Assembly (NCBI GenBank): GCA_012798235.1
Contig: JAAZNP010000009.1
Coordinates: 1 to 8,135 of the forward strand
Reading direction: 5' to 3'
Origin: Parcubacteria group bacterium
GTDB taxonomy: Bacteria > Patescibacteriota > Minisyncoccia > UBA6257
Length of the DNA stretch: 8,135 nt
Positions within the stretch are counted from its first letter, which is position 1, and every line of letters begins with the position of its first letter. Below are positions 1 through 5,667 of this stretch, one piece after another. Both the position numbers and the translations under genes were made by a program. Below the pieces are notes generated by a model. The model saw only the letters and a program-made list of their open reading frames with translations. It was not told the origin of the DNA and searched no databases.

Positions 1-470
1 ATATTAATTCTGTGTTGGGCTGTATCTTTTATAATATTTTTTGCTTTATCGATAAAAAGAATTCCATCTAAATGGTCGATTTCGTGTTGAATTACTCGGG
101 ACAGTAAACCAAAAGCTTTTATTTTTATTTTTTTACCATCAGCATTTAGTGCCCTGAAAGCAATTTTTTCTGGCCGGATAACTTCGCCATAAGTATCAGG
201 TAAACTTAAACATCCTTCTTCCATGCTGATATTTTTTCCTGATGTTTTGATTATCTCGGGATTAATAAAAGCATAAAATTTATCATCAATTTCGCAAGTA
301 ATAACTCGGAGAGGAATTCCAATTTGAGGAGCTGCTAAACCAACGCCGTTAGATTTTTCCATAATTATTTTCATTTGGGAAATTAAATCGCGCACTTCTT
401 TGGTAAAGTGCTCCACAGGTTTACTTTTTTGCCTCAAAAGAGGATTTTTTTCGCCGGTAAGAATTTCCAT
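1..470 (-). CDS. def: Peptide deformylase, C-terminus cut by window edge
   Basis: Peptide deformylase is a metalloenzyme that removes the formyl group from the initiator methionine of nascent proteins at the ribosome. I translated the minus strand from the ATG at 470-468, and 156 codons stay open to the window edge. All three family motifs are present: GVGLAAPQIG (residues 42-51), EGCLSLP (85-91, with the metal-ligand Cys87) and HEIDHLDG (129-136, with metal ligands His129 and His133 and catalytic Glu130). The visible length is close to the usual 160-190 aa, so only a short C-terminal tail is missing. The start is supported by the typical N-terminus (MEIL then LRQKSKPVE). A weak GGAA-type SD lies about 8 nt upstream. 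The gene begins 11 nt after the stop of the helix-hairpin-helix gene, so it is probably the third gene of a thpR-HhH-def transcript. Identification is firm. Confidence 0.97.
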   Translation of the reverse strand, partial: MEILTGEKNPLLRQKSKPVEHFTKEVRDLISQMKIIMEKSNGVGLAAPQIGIPLRVITCEIDDKFYAFINPEIIKTSGKNISMEEGCLSLPDTYGEVIRPEKIAFRALNADGKKIKIKAFGLLSRVIQHEIDHLDGILFIDKAKNIIKDTAQHRIN

Positions 471-481
471 ATCTTTTCCGC

Positions 482-1153
482 TTATTTAATTATTCGCCAT
501 TCAATATCTTGTGATTTGCCAGCAAATTCTAACCATTCACCATCATCGTTAATAACATACCATTTTTTTCTAGTTTCTGACCAAACCATGGGGTTATTAC
601 GATAATAAGGTTTTTTGACAATTTCTTTTGGTTTTAATCTATCTAATTCCAGCCATTTTTTGAATACGGTTTCGATAGCGTAATCCAAATTTCTGGAATT
701 AGCCCAAGTGGCTACTTTTTGAATGGCTTCTTTGGCTTTTTCTAACGAACCAGATAACTCTAAAAGTTCTTTCGCTGGTTTGGTAAATCTAGAATAAATT
801 ATTTTTTGTTTGCGGCTATCTCTTTTTAATTGTTCTAAACTAATGCCTTTAGTTTCAAAATAATAGGTAACAATTTGTCTAATAGCAGTTTTTTGTTTTA
901 ATTCTTCGTAATATTTGATTTTTTTCTTTTTCAAATACTCGGCTATTTTAGCAGCAATACTTTTACCTACGCCAGGAATTTTTTCTAAAGCTTTAAGCCC
1001 GCCATTTTTATAAATAACACTAATTTCTTCTGGTAAATTTTCCAAAGATTGAGCTGCTTTAAGATAAGCCTTGGGTTTAAAAGGAACACTATTAATTTCT
1101 AATAATTTACTAATATTTCTTAAAATATTAGCGATTTCTTTATTGGCAGTCAT
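482..1153 (-). CDS. Helix-hairpin-helix protein with PolX/Pol-beta N-terminal domain
   Basis: This 223-aa protein has an N-terminal region (about 4-88) resembling the 8-kDa DNA-binding domain of family X polymerases. It contains the helix-hairpin-helix segment IPGVGKSIAAKIAEYL (59-74). When aligned with human Pol beta (GVGTKIAEKIDEFL), Lys69 falls on Lys72, the Schiff-base lysine of the dRP lyase. AP/dRP lyase activity is therefore possible but inferred. No polymerase palm follows. Residues 90-170 are a helical module (IVTYYFE, YSRFTKPAKELLEL, ATWANSRNLDYAIETVFKKWLEL) that I remember from uncharacterised CPR proteins. The tail from about 181 is aromatic-rich (KPYYRNNPMVW, KKWYVI, GEWLEF). The start codon overlaps the thpR stop by 4 nt (ATGA) with no clear SD, which suggests translational coupling. 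A role in DNA binding or repair is likely; the exact function is unknown. It is not a broken PolX, since the frame is clean and the C-terminus is a different domain. Confidence 0.85.
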   Translation of the reverse strand: MTANKEIANILRNISKLLEINSVPFKPKAYLKAAQSLENLPEEISVIYKNGGLKALEKIPGVGKSIAAKIAEYLKKKKIKYYEELKQKTAIRQIVTYYFETKGISLEQLKRDSRKQKIIYSRFTKPAKELLELSGSLEKAKEAIQKVATWANSRNLDYAIETVFKKWLELDRLKPKEIVKKPYYRNNPMVWSETRKKWYVINDDGEWLEFAGKSQDIEWRIIK

Positions 1154-1707
1154 AAATTAAATTCTTCTAAATCAATATATTGGGGCCCCTCCTTTTTAAG
1201 AATGCTTTGTTCTAACCAAATTCTATTTGGGGTGAAGGAATAATTATTAAAAATATCATGGTGAGGCAGTTCGGGAAGGGGTTGGTGAATATTATTTTTT
1301 AAGCGAGCCAAAGTAATGTGAGGAATAAAATCATAAAGATCATTAAACTTATCTAAACTTAATTCTCGGGTGATTTGTTCACTTATTGTTTTTTTCAAAT
1401 TATTATAGCTTTCGGAAGTAGTCCCAGTAAGCCACACCAGCCGCGGTACTTGAGGGTAGGGACCATAACTAATTGTTTTAAAAATAATAGGCGCAGGTTT
1501 GAAATTAACAATATTTTGCTGAATTATATGTTTTAAATTAGGAATTTGTGTTTTGGGTATATCGCCTAAAAAAAGAAGGGTCAAATGCAGATTTTGGCTC
1601 GTTGTAAGTTTAAAAATAGGGTTATTGAGAAAAATTTGATAATTAATTAATTTCTTAGTAAAATCTTGAGGTAGTTTAATAGCAATAAAAAGGCGCAGTA
1701 ATTCCAT
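1150..1707 (-). CDS. thpR: RNA 2',3'-cyclic phosphodiesterase (2H/LigT family)
   Basis: This 185-aa protein belongs to the 2H phosphoesterase family, whose bacterial members open 2',3'-cyclic phosphates on RNA ends, with reversible 2'-5' RNA ligase activity in vitro. Both signature HxTx motifs are present, HLTL (41-44) and HITL (130-133). The N-terminus LLRLFIAIKLP and the segment SYGPYPQVPRLVWL (80-93) are typical of ThpR. Length matches the family (about 180-190 aa). The ATG at 1707-1705 is chosen because it places RLFIAI in its usual position. No SD is seen. A weak -10-like TAAAAT (minus strand, 1722-1717) lies about 10 nt upstream with no good -35 partner, so a very short leader is possible. 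The gene heads a leftward run, overlaps the next gene by 4 nt, and is divergent from the S41 peptidase gene across 77 bp. Confidence 0.94.
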   Translation of the reverse strand: MELLRLFIAIKLPQDFTKKLINYQIFLNNPIFKLTTSQNLHLTLLFLGDIPKTQIPNLKHIIQQNIVNFKPAPIIFKTISYGPYPQVPRLVWLTGTTSESYNNLKKTISEQITRELSLDKFNDLYDFIPHITLARLKNNIHQPLPELPHHDIFNNYSFTPNRIWLEQSILKKEGPQYIDLEEFNL

Positions 1708-1749
1708 AACTTTATTATTTTAACTCATTTTAACGTATTTTTAAATTTT

Positions 1750-1778
1750 TTGCCATATTTTGAAAAATCTGATAGAAT
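1750..1778 (+). promoter_or_regulatory. Sigma70-type promoter, predicted leaderless, for the S41 peptidase
   Basis: A -35 hexamer TTGCCA (1750-1755, 5/6 to consensus) is followed by a 17-nt spacer and a -10 hexamer TAGAAT (1773-1778, 5/6) with an extended -10 TG at 1770-1771. Transcription would normally begin about 7 nt past the -10, at about 1785. That is the A of the S41 peptidase start codon, so the mRNA is predicted to be leaderless. No SD is present. Confidence 0.75.
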
Positions 1779-1784
1779 ATCTTT

Positions 1785-3023
1785 ATGAAAAACTGGAAGA
1801 AAATAATTACTATTGTTTTAGCGGTAATGATTATCATTGGTGTTTGGGCCATTGGTTTTTTGGCGGGTACAAAATTGGGTTGGCAAACTAATTTACCTTT
1901 GCCTTTTGAAAAAATTATTAATAGAGAGAAGCCAGCTGATTTACCTCCAGGAGATATGGGTGTTTTATGGGAAACGTGGCGTGTTATTTTAGAAAAGTAT
2001 GTTAACCGTGATAATCTTGATACCAAAACGATGATTGAAGGAGCTGCGAAAGGATTAGTAGATTCTTTAGGTGATCCGTATTCAGAATATCTCAATTCAG
2101 AAGAAAATGAAGCTTTATCTCAAGAATTAACCGGAGAATTTTTTGGCGTAGGTATGGAAATCAGCCGTAAAGATAATAGTATTGTTATTATATCTCCTTT
2201 ACCAGATACTCCTGCCGAGAAAGCTGGTTTAAAACCTAATGATGTTATTTTAAAAATAGACGGAAAAGATGCTACTAAAATTAGCAGTCAAGAAGCAGCT
2301 AATCTTATTCGTGGGCCCCAAGGTACTTCAGTTGTTTTAACAATTTTCCGTCCTGATTGGAATGAAGCAAGAGAAATTACTTTAATTCGAGAAAAAATTA
2401 CTATTCCTTCTTTAAAATGGCAAATGCTGGATAATCAAATTGCTTATCTAAAAATTTATAGTTTTAATCAATCAGTAAGTTTTGATTTTTATCAAACAGT
2501 TTTACAGATTATAGCCAATCGTCCTCGCGGATTAATCCTTGATTTACGCAACAATCCTGGCGGTTATTTAGAATCAGTAGTTAATATTAGTGGTTGGTTC
2601 TTGCCTCGAGGTTCTATCATTTTAAAAGAAGATTTTGGAAATGAGGATATTAAAATAACAAGAGCTACTGGTAACGCTGCTTTAAAAGATATTCCTACCG
2701 TGGTTTTAGTTAATGAAGGAACAGCTTCTGCTTCTGAAATATTAGCCGGAGCCTTACGTGACAACCGTAATATTAAATTAATTGGTACTAAAACATTTGG
2801 TAAGGGCTCGGTTCAAGAATTAGTTAATTTAAAAGAGGACGGTAGTGTTAAAATTACTATTGCTAAATGGTTAACGCCTAATGGCACTCTTATTGAAGGC
2901 AATGGCTTAACCCCTGATGTTGAAATTGCAAGCGAAAAAGAATTATTTACTTATGGCCAGCTGAATATAAATACTGATAAACAATTGCAAGCAGCAATTA
3001 ATGAATTACAAAAAGAATTATGA
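1785..3023 (+). CDS. S41 family C-terminal processing peptidase, membrane anchored, with PDZ domain
   Basis: This 412-aa serine protease of the CtpA/Prc type cleaves proteins near their C-termini in the cell envelope. Residues 1-6 are basic and are followed by one hydrophobic segment (about 7-28). This fits a signal anchor, with the enzyme facing outward. A helical N-terminal region (about 58-115) leads into a PDZ domain (about 117-203, including GVGMEI and the substrate-loop region around DTPAEKAGLKPND). The peptidase core has LDLRNNPGG (252-260) and GTASASEILAGAL (312-324) with the nucleophile predicted at Ser315. GTKTFGKGSVQ (335-345) carries the general base predicted at Lys340. The 25-residue Ser-Lys spacing equals that of known CTPs. 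The stop overlaps the rplI start by 4 nt (ATGA), so the two genes are probably co-transcribed. Length is normal for the family and the active site looks intact. Confidence 0.95.
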   Translation: MKNWKKIITIVLAVMIIIGVWAIGFLAGTKLGWQTNLPLPFEKIINREKPADLPPGDMGVLWETWRVILEKYVNRDNLDTKTMIEGAAKGLVDSLGDPYSEYLNSEENEALSQELTGEFFGVGMEISRKDNSIVIISPLPDTPAEKAGLKPNDVILKIDGKDATKISSQEAANLIRGPQGTSVVLTIFRPDWNEAREITLIREKITIPSLKWQMLDNQIAYLKIYSFNQSVSFDFYQTVLQIIANRPRGLILDLRNNPGGYLESVVNISGWFLPRGSIILKEDFGNEDIKITRATGNAALKDIPTVVLVNEGTASASEILAGALRDNRNIKLIGTKTFGKGSVQELVNLKEDGSVKITIAKWLTPNGTLIEGNGLTPDVEIASEKELFTYGQLNINTDKQLQAAINELQKEL

Positions 3024-3466
3024 AAGTTCTTCTTTTACAGGATGTAATTGGATTAGGTTCTCGCGGCGAGATAAAAAACGTAGCTGATGGTTATGCCAGA
3101 AATTTTTTATTTCCTAAACACTTAGCTAAATTAGCTACCGTCGAAGTTATTAAAGAACATGAACAGCAAGTCACAAAAATAAAATCCGAAGAAGATAAGA
3201 AACTTTTAACCGCTCAGGAATTAAAGAAACAAATCGAGAAAATTATTTTAGAGATACCTCTAAAATTTAGCGAGCAAGGCAAAGAATCCTTTGACTCGGT
3301 AAATAAAACCAAAATAGTGACGAAATTAAAACAAAGAGACATTCAATTAAAAGCATCGCAGGTATTATTAGAAAAGCCCTTGAAACACGAAGGGCTTTAC
3401 GAAGTTAAGTTATTGCTTCATCCTCAGGTTGAAGCGATGGTGAAAATTAGAATTACTTCTCTTTAG
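3020..3466 (+). CDS. rplI: 50S ribosomal protein L9
   Basis: L9 binds 23S rRNA near the base of the L1 stalk and helps maintain translational fidelity. The 148-aa length matches the family. The N-terminal globular domain has the signature spanning GSRGEIKNVADGYARNFL (13-30) followed by FPKHLA. A charged connecting helix (about 41-75) leads to the C-terminal domain with LEKPLKHEGLYEVKLLLHP (117-135). The usual FGSVT of that domain reads FDSVN here. The ATG at 3020 lies inside the S41 peptidase stop (ATGA overlap) and there is no SD, so initiation is probably by coupling. Its 3' end overlaps convergent rpmA by 14 bp. Pairing of rplI with an S41 peptidase is unusual compared with the classical rpsF-ssb-rpsR-rplI order. 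Confidence 0.97.
   Translation: MKVLLLQDVIGLGSRGEIKNVADGYARNFLFPKHLAKLATVEVIKEHEQQVTKIKSEEDKKLLTAQELKKQIEKIILEIPLKFSEQGKESFDSVNKTKIVTKLKQRDIQLKASQVLLEKPLKHEGLYEVKLLLHPQVEAMVKIRITSL
3372..3398 (-). terminator. Possible rpmA terminator inside the rplI coding region
   Basis: A perfect 9-bp stem, AAAGCCCTT (3373-3381) with AAGGGCTTT (3390-3398), encloses an 8-nt loop. Read on the minus strand, the stem ends in CTTTT and then CT, a short U-tract. Read on the plus strand it is followed by ACGAAG, which is not a U-tract. It lies 54 nt past the rpmA stop, so it could end leftward rpmA transcripts. The U-tract is short and the stem is also coding sequence, so confidence is moderate. Confidence 0.45.
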
Positions 3467-3746
3467 CCTTGATTGAGAGAACATTGATTACAGAAATAAT
3501 TTTCTTTTTACCGGTAAAATCCTTTTTCTTTTTAGTAGAGAACTGTACTTTGCCATCAATTAAACTGTAAATAGTGTCATCAGCACCAATTCTTGTATTT
3601 AAACCAGGATACCACTTAGTTCCTCGTTGTCTTATTAAAATATTGCCAGCTTTTACTATTTGTCCATCAAAAGCTTTAATACCCAAACGTTTTGCTTCAG
3701 AATCTCTACCTAATTTAGTAGAACCTCCAGCTTTTGTATGTGCCAT
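3453..3746 (-). CDS. rpmA: 50S ribosomal protein L27
   Basis: L27 is a large-subunit protein whose N-terminal tail reaches the peptidyl transferase centre. The N-terminus MAHTKAGGSTKLGRDSEAKR is the family hallmark, and QRGTKWYPGLNTRIGADD (about 41-58) and DGKVQF (about 64-69) follow. The protein is 97 aa with the ATG at 3746-3744. The frame opens two codons earlier with a TTG, but the family starts at MAH, so the ATG is chosen. There is no Firmicutes-type cleavable extension before MAH. No SD is seen. The gene stands apart from rplU, its usual partner, within this window, and its last 14 bp overlap the end of rplI on the other strand. Confidence 0.97.
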   Translation of the reverse strand: MAHTKAGGSTKLGRDSEAKRLGIKAFDGQIVKAGNILIRQRGTKWYPGLNTRIGADDTIYSLIDGKVQFSTKKKKDFTGKKKIISVINVLSIKAKEK

Positions 3747-3769
3747 GTTCAAAAAATTTTAATGTTATT

Positions 3770-3822
3770 TGTCATTCCCATGAAGATGGGAATCTCTGAT
3801 CCCCGTTTACACGAGGATGACA
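3770..3822. repeat. 53-bp double-hairpin repeat with short terminal inverted repeats
   Basis: The ends TGTCAT (3770-3775) and ATGACA (3817-3822) are exact inverted repeats. Inside are two hairpins. The first is ATTCCCAT (3774-3781) with ATGGGAAT (3786-3793) around a GAAG loop, perfect over 8 bp. The second is ATCCCCGT (3799-3806) with ACGAGGAT (3811-3818) around a TTAC loop, with one mismatch. It is richer in G+C than its surroundings. This layout resembles the short TGTCATTCCC-type palindromic intergenic repeats common in many bacterial genomes, possibly non-autonomous mobile units; that identity is inferred. It lies between the divergent starts of rpmA and the 122-aa gene, so it would sit in or next to both promoter regions. 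A TTGACA on the minus strand (3835-3830) with a weak TGTAAA 18 nt on could drive rpmA through part of it, but this is uncertain. Confidence 0.65.
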
Positions 3823-3834
3823 ACAAAGTTGTCA
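3818..3834. repeat. 7-bp inverted repeat with AAA loop next to the double hairpin
   Basis: TGACAAC (3818-3824) and GTTGTCA (3828-3834) are exact inverted repeats around AAA, and they share the last bases of the neighbouring 53-bp repeat. It lies 20 bp upstream of the 122-aa gene. It could be part of the repeat, an operator, or chance. No U-tract supports a terminator role. Confidence 0.4.
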
Positions 3835-3854
3835 ATTTTAAATTTTAAACAAAT

Positions 3855-4223
3855 ATGAAACCCCACCGCAATATCTTATCAAAAATCTTTTCTTTTGTAA
3901 AGGAGAGAAGATTTTTTATTTTATTAACAATAGAGTCCCTCTTACTATTTAGTTTGGGTTTTTCTTTGGGATTTATTAAAGGTGGCCATATTATTAATCG
4001 GCCTGCCCTGATTATTGATAAGGAATTAATAATTAATACTAATACTACAATCAGTCAGAACAAACAAACAGGATACCAATATGTGGCGAGTTCCAAAGGT
4101 AAGTATTATTATCCAATTGATTGTGCTTTAGCTGAAAATTTAAGCGAGAAAAATAAAATCTACTTTGCGACAAAAGAAGAAGCGGAAGCCAAGGGATATG
4201 TTTATAACACCAAATGCGATTAA
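3855..4223 (+). CDS. Small membrane-anchored protein with two-cysteine Ada-like domain
   Basis: This 122-aa protein has a basic N-terminus (KPHR, KERR), one membrane segment (about 20-42, FFILLTIESLLLFSLGFSLGF), a polar Thr/Asn/Gln-rich linker, and a compact C-terminal domain from about residue 75. The topology is probably N-in with the domain outside. The domain reads YVASSKGKYYYPIDC, then NKIYFATKEEAEAKGY, then TKCD. Cys90 and Cys121 are separated by a helix with the EEA.AKGY pattern typical of Ada-type metal-binding-like domains seen in secreted CPR and nuclease-associated proteins. Only two cysteines are present rather than Ada's four, so zinc binding is doubtful and a disulfide is an alternative. 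The ATG at 3855 has no SD and no convincing promoter. It is flanked by a repeat on each side. Function is unknown. Confidence 0.8.
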   Translation: MKPHRNILSKIFSFVKERRFFILLTIESLLLFSLGFSLGFIKGGHIINRPALIIDKELIINTNTTISQNKQTGYQYVASSKGKYYYPIDCALAENLSEKNKIYFATKEEAEAKGYVYNTKCD

Positions 4224-4263
4224 TTCTTTAATTTACAATTTTACAAAAATTTATTGCAAATTG

Positions 4264-4296
4264 TCTGCCCGCCGAAGCCTGGGCGCAGGCGGGAGA
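4264..4296. repeat. GC-rich imperfect hairpin between convergent genes
   Basis: CCCGCC (4268-4273) pairs with GGCGGG (4288-4293), and an outer TCT/AGA pair (4264-4266 with 4294-4296) is offset by one bulged G. The loop GAAGCCTGGGCGCA can itself fold partly. Its G+C content is very high against AT-rich flanks. It lies between the stop of the 122-aa gene (4223) and the stop of the leftward nuclease gene (4311), where a two-way terminator would be expected, but neither side has a U-tract. It resembles GC-rich palindromic intergenic repeats I remember from Parcubacteria-type genomes; copy number cannot be seen here. Confidence 0.55.
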
Positions 4297-4310
4297 ATTG
4301 AGAAGTGCTT

Positions 4311-5528
4311 TTAGTGCAATTCTTCTTCCCAATCCTTTTTGCTTTTATTATCAGCTTCTAAGTATTGATAAGATTTTTCTATTTTCTTTATTTTCTCTAT
4401 TTCTTCTCTTAATTCCGGAGGGATCTCTTTCATTACTTTTTGTAATTTTTTAGGGTCAATCGCTAAAATTTCATCCCATTTACCCAAAGGTTCTAATATT
4501 TCTTTAAGTTTATTTTTATCAAAAGATATTTTATGATTAACTTCTTGGTTAAAAGAACCATTATTACCGAAAACTCTTTTTAATCCTTTTTGGCGGCTAT
4601 AAAGTTCAATAATATTTTTTAATTCTTTAAGTTGGCTATCCAATTTTTCTTTTTCTTCCCGCAGTTTAAAATACTCATCAATTTTTTGTTCGATATTAAT
4701 ACCGTTGAGTTCTTTAGCGAGGGTATCTTCATAAAGGTGTCGCCATAAGGGACATAAAGGACGATAACCACACCAATTGCATAGAGGCGATGATTTTGGT
4801 TCAAAAGAACTTTTTTGAATTTGATGGATTAAATCAATAATTTTTTCTTGGGTTTTAATAATATCTTCTTGAGTCTTGCTGGTTTCAATCTTTTCGCCAA
4901 ATTTCAAAAAATATAGACTCAAGCGAAGATTTTCTAATTTAATTTTAGGCCATTTTCTTTGCAAACCCAAAGCATAGATAGAAAGTTGCAGGTTAGTATC
5001 AACGTCATTTTGCGAAGGAATTCTTTTTCCAGTTTTATAATCAATAATTTCGATAGTGTCATCAGGCAATTTATCAATACGATCAATAACGCCGGTTAAG
5101 ATGTGTTTGCCGCCAGGTTCATTGGGAGTTTCGTCAACTACTGCTTCGAATTTAGTTTCCAAATCCATAATTATAGATTTGGGTGGGAAATTTTTTTTGT
5201 AATATTCTTCCAGTATTCTCATGCCTTCTTGAAAATAATCTTTTTCTTCATGCTCATCTTGCCAAGAAAAACCCTGGCTGCGCAGATAGGCCTTCTCCTT
5301 TTGAGGCTTGCCCGTGGAGGTGGGCCAGTGATTATAATAATATTCGAGCAGTCCTTCGAGGGTAGGGAAGTGAGGGTCTTGTTGATAAAACCATTTTAAA
5401 ACTTGATGAATATAATTACCAAAAATAGCCTCTTTGGTTTTAGGCTCTTTGATTTTATCAATTTCTGAATATTTATATTTTAACGGACAGTTTTTAAAAT
5501 TTTCTAAACTGGAGTAGGAGATACGCAT
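4311..5528 (-). CDS. PD-(D/E)XK nuclease family protein (RecB/AddB/Cas4-like, Fe-S)
   Basis: This 405-aa protein has the RecB-type nuclease fold of the AddB/Cas4 group. Visible motifs are YSSLENFKNCPLKYKY (5-20), GNYIHQVLKWFY (37-48, motif I His41), GVIDRIDKLPDD (146-157, Asp149), IEIIDYKTGK (159-168, Asp163 and Lys165) and QLSIYALGL (181-189, Gln181 and Tyr185). Cys14 together with Cys250, Cys253 and Cys259 (LCNWCGYRPLC) matches the four-cysteine Fe-S set of this group. Metal-dependent DNA cleavage in recombination or repair is likely. Residues from about 275 form a charged helical, probably coiled-coil extension (EEKEKLDSQLKELKNIIELY) ending acidic. No helicase domain is present, so it would act alone or with a partner encoded elsewhere. 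The start ATG at 5528-5526 has an AAAGGA a few bases upstream and gives the canonical N-terminus. Cas4 itself is unlikely, since there are no cas genes here and the protein is about twice as long. Confidence 0.92.
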   Translation of the reverse strand: MRISYSSLENFKNCPLKYKYSEIDKIKEPKTKEAIFGNYIHQVLKWFYQQDPHFPTLEGLLEYYYNHWPTSTGKPQKEKAYLRSQGFSWQDEHEEKDYFQEGMRILEEYYKKNFPPKSIIMDLETKFEAVVDETPNEPGGKHILTGVIDRIDKLPDDTIEIIDYKTGKRIPSQNDVDTNLQLSIYALGLQRKWPKIKLENLRLSLYFLKFGEKIETSKTQEDIIKTQEKIIDLIHQIQKSSFEPKSSPLCNWCGYRPLCPLWRHLYEDTLAKELNGINIEQKIDEYFKLREEKEKLDSQLKELKNIIELYSRQKGLKRVFGNNGSFNQEVNHKISFDKNKLKEILEPLGKWDEILAIDPKKLQKVMKEIPPELREEIEKIKKIEKSYQYLEADNKSKKDWEEELH

Positions 5529-5539
5529 GATATCCTTTA

Positions 5540-5568
5540 AGTTTATCAGTTTTTCCCGCTACTGACAA
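5540..5568 (-). promoter_or_regulatory. Promoter for the RecB-like nuclease gene
   Basis: On the minus strand, TTGTCA (5568-5563, 5/6) is followed by 17 nt and TAAACT (5545-5540, 4/6), with a TG one base before the -10 (extended -10). The predicted start near 5533 would leave a leader of only about 5 nt before the ATG at 5528. It is divergent from, and about 16 bp from, the -35 of the rightward promoter. Confidence 0.55.
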
Positions 5569-5584
5569 CATCATATTCATTAAT

Positions 5585-5613
5585 TTGACAAGTGATTAAA
5601 AATATGAGATAAT
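5585..5613 (+). promoter_or_regulatory. Near-consensus promoter for the 83-aa/259-aa gene pair
   Basis: A perfect -35 TTGACA (5585-5590), a 17-nt spacer and -10 GATAAT (5608-5613, 5/6) with an extended -10 TG (5605-5606). Transcription would start near 5620, giving a leader of about 48 nt that contains a strong SD. Of the promoters seen here, it is among the closest to consensus. Confidence 0.8.
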
Positions 5614-5653
5614 AAAAAATATTTAGAACCTTGAAAAGTAAAAAATAATAGCA

Positions 5654-5664
5654 TAAGGAGGTGA
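5654..5664 (+). promoter_or_regulatory. Very strong Shine-Dalgarno site for the 83-aa gene
   Basis: TAAGGAGGTGA matches the usual complement of the 16S rRNA 3' end across 11 bases, with 6 nt between GGAGG and the ATG at 5668. This supports the upstream start. A second weaker site, AGAGGTGAT (5688-5696), precedes the in-frame ATG at 5701, so a shorter product is possible. Confidence 0.85.
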
Positions 5665-5667
5665 AAC

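Noticed and set aside
482..1153. Truncated or frameshifted PolX polymerase
   Set aside because: The frame is clean, the C-terminal half is a different domain, and the next gene begins right after, so there is no lost polymerase region.
1730..2095. Open frame antisense to the start of the S41 peptidase gene
   Set aside because: It lies opposite a clear S41 peptidase, has no family signature, and its composition fits a shadow frame.
3506..3519. Perfect 14-bp palindrome TTTTACCGGTAAAA followed by T-rich sequence, as a terminator for the S41-rplI unit
   Set aside because: A hairpin would have only a 5-bp AT stem with a CCGG loop, too weak to call. It lies in the rpmA coding region.
3829..3857. 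TTGTCA as a -35 for the 122-aa gene
   Set aside because: At 17 nt spacing the -10 position reads AATATG and overlaps the start codon, so it is not a usable promoter.
5103..5399. Open frame on the plus strand inside the RecB-like nuclease gene
   Set aside because: The minus-strand frame carries all the nuclease motifs across this stretch.
4311..5528. Cas4 and a nearby CRISPR locus
   Set aside because: There is no repeat-spacer array and no other cas gene, and the protein is about twice Cas4 length. The AddB/RecB-like family fits better.
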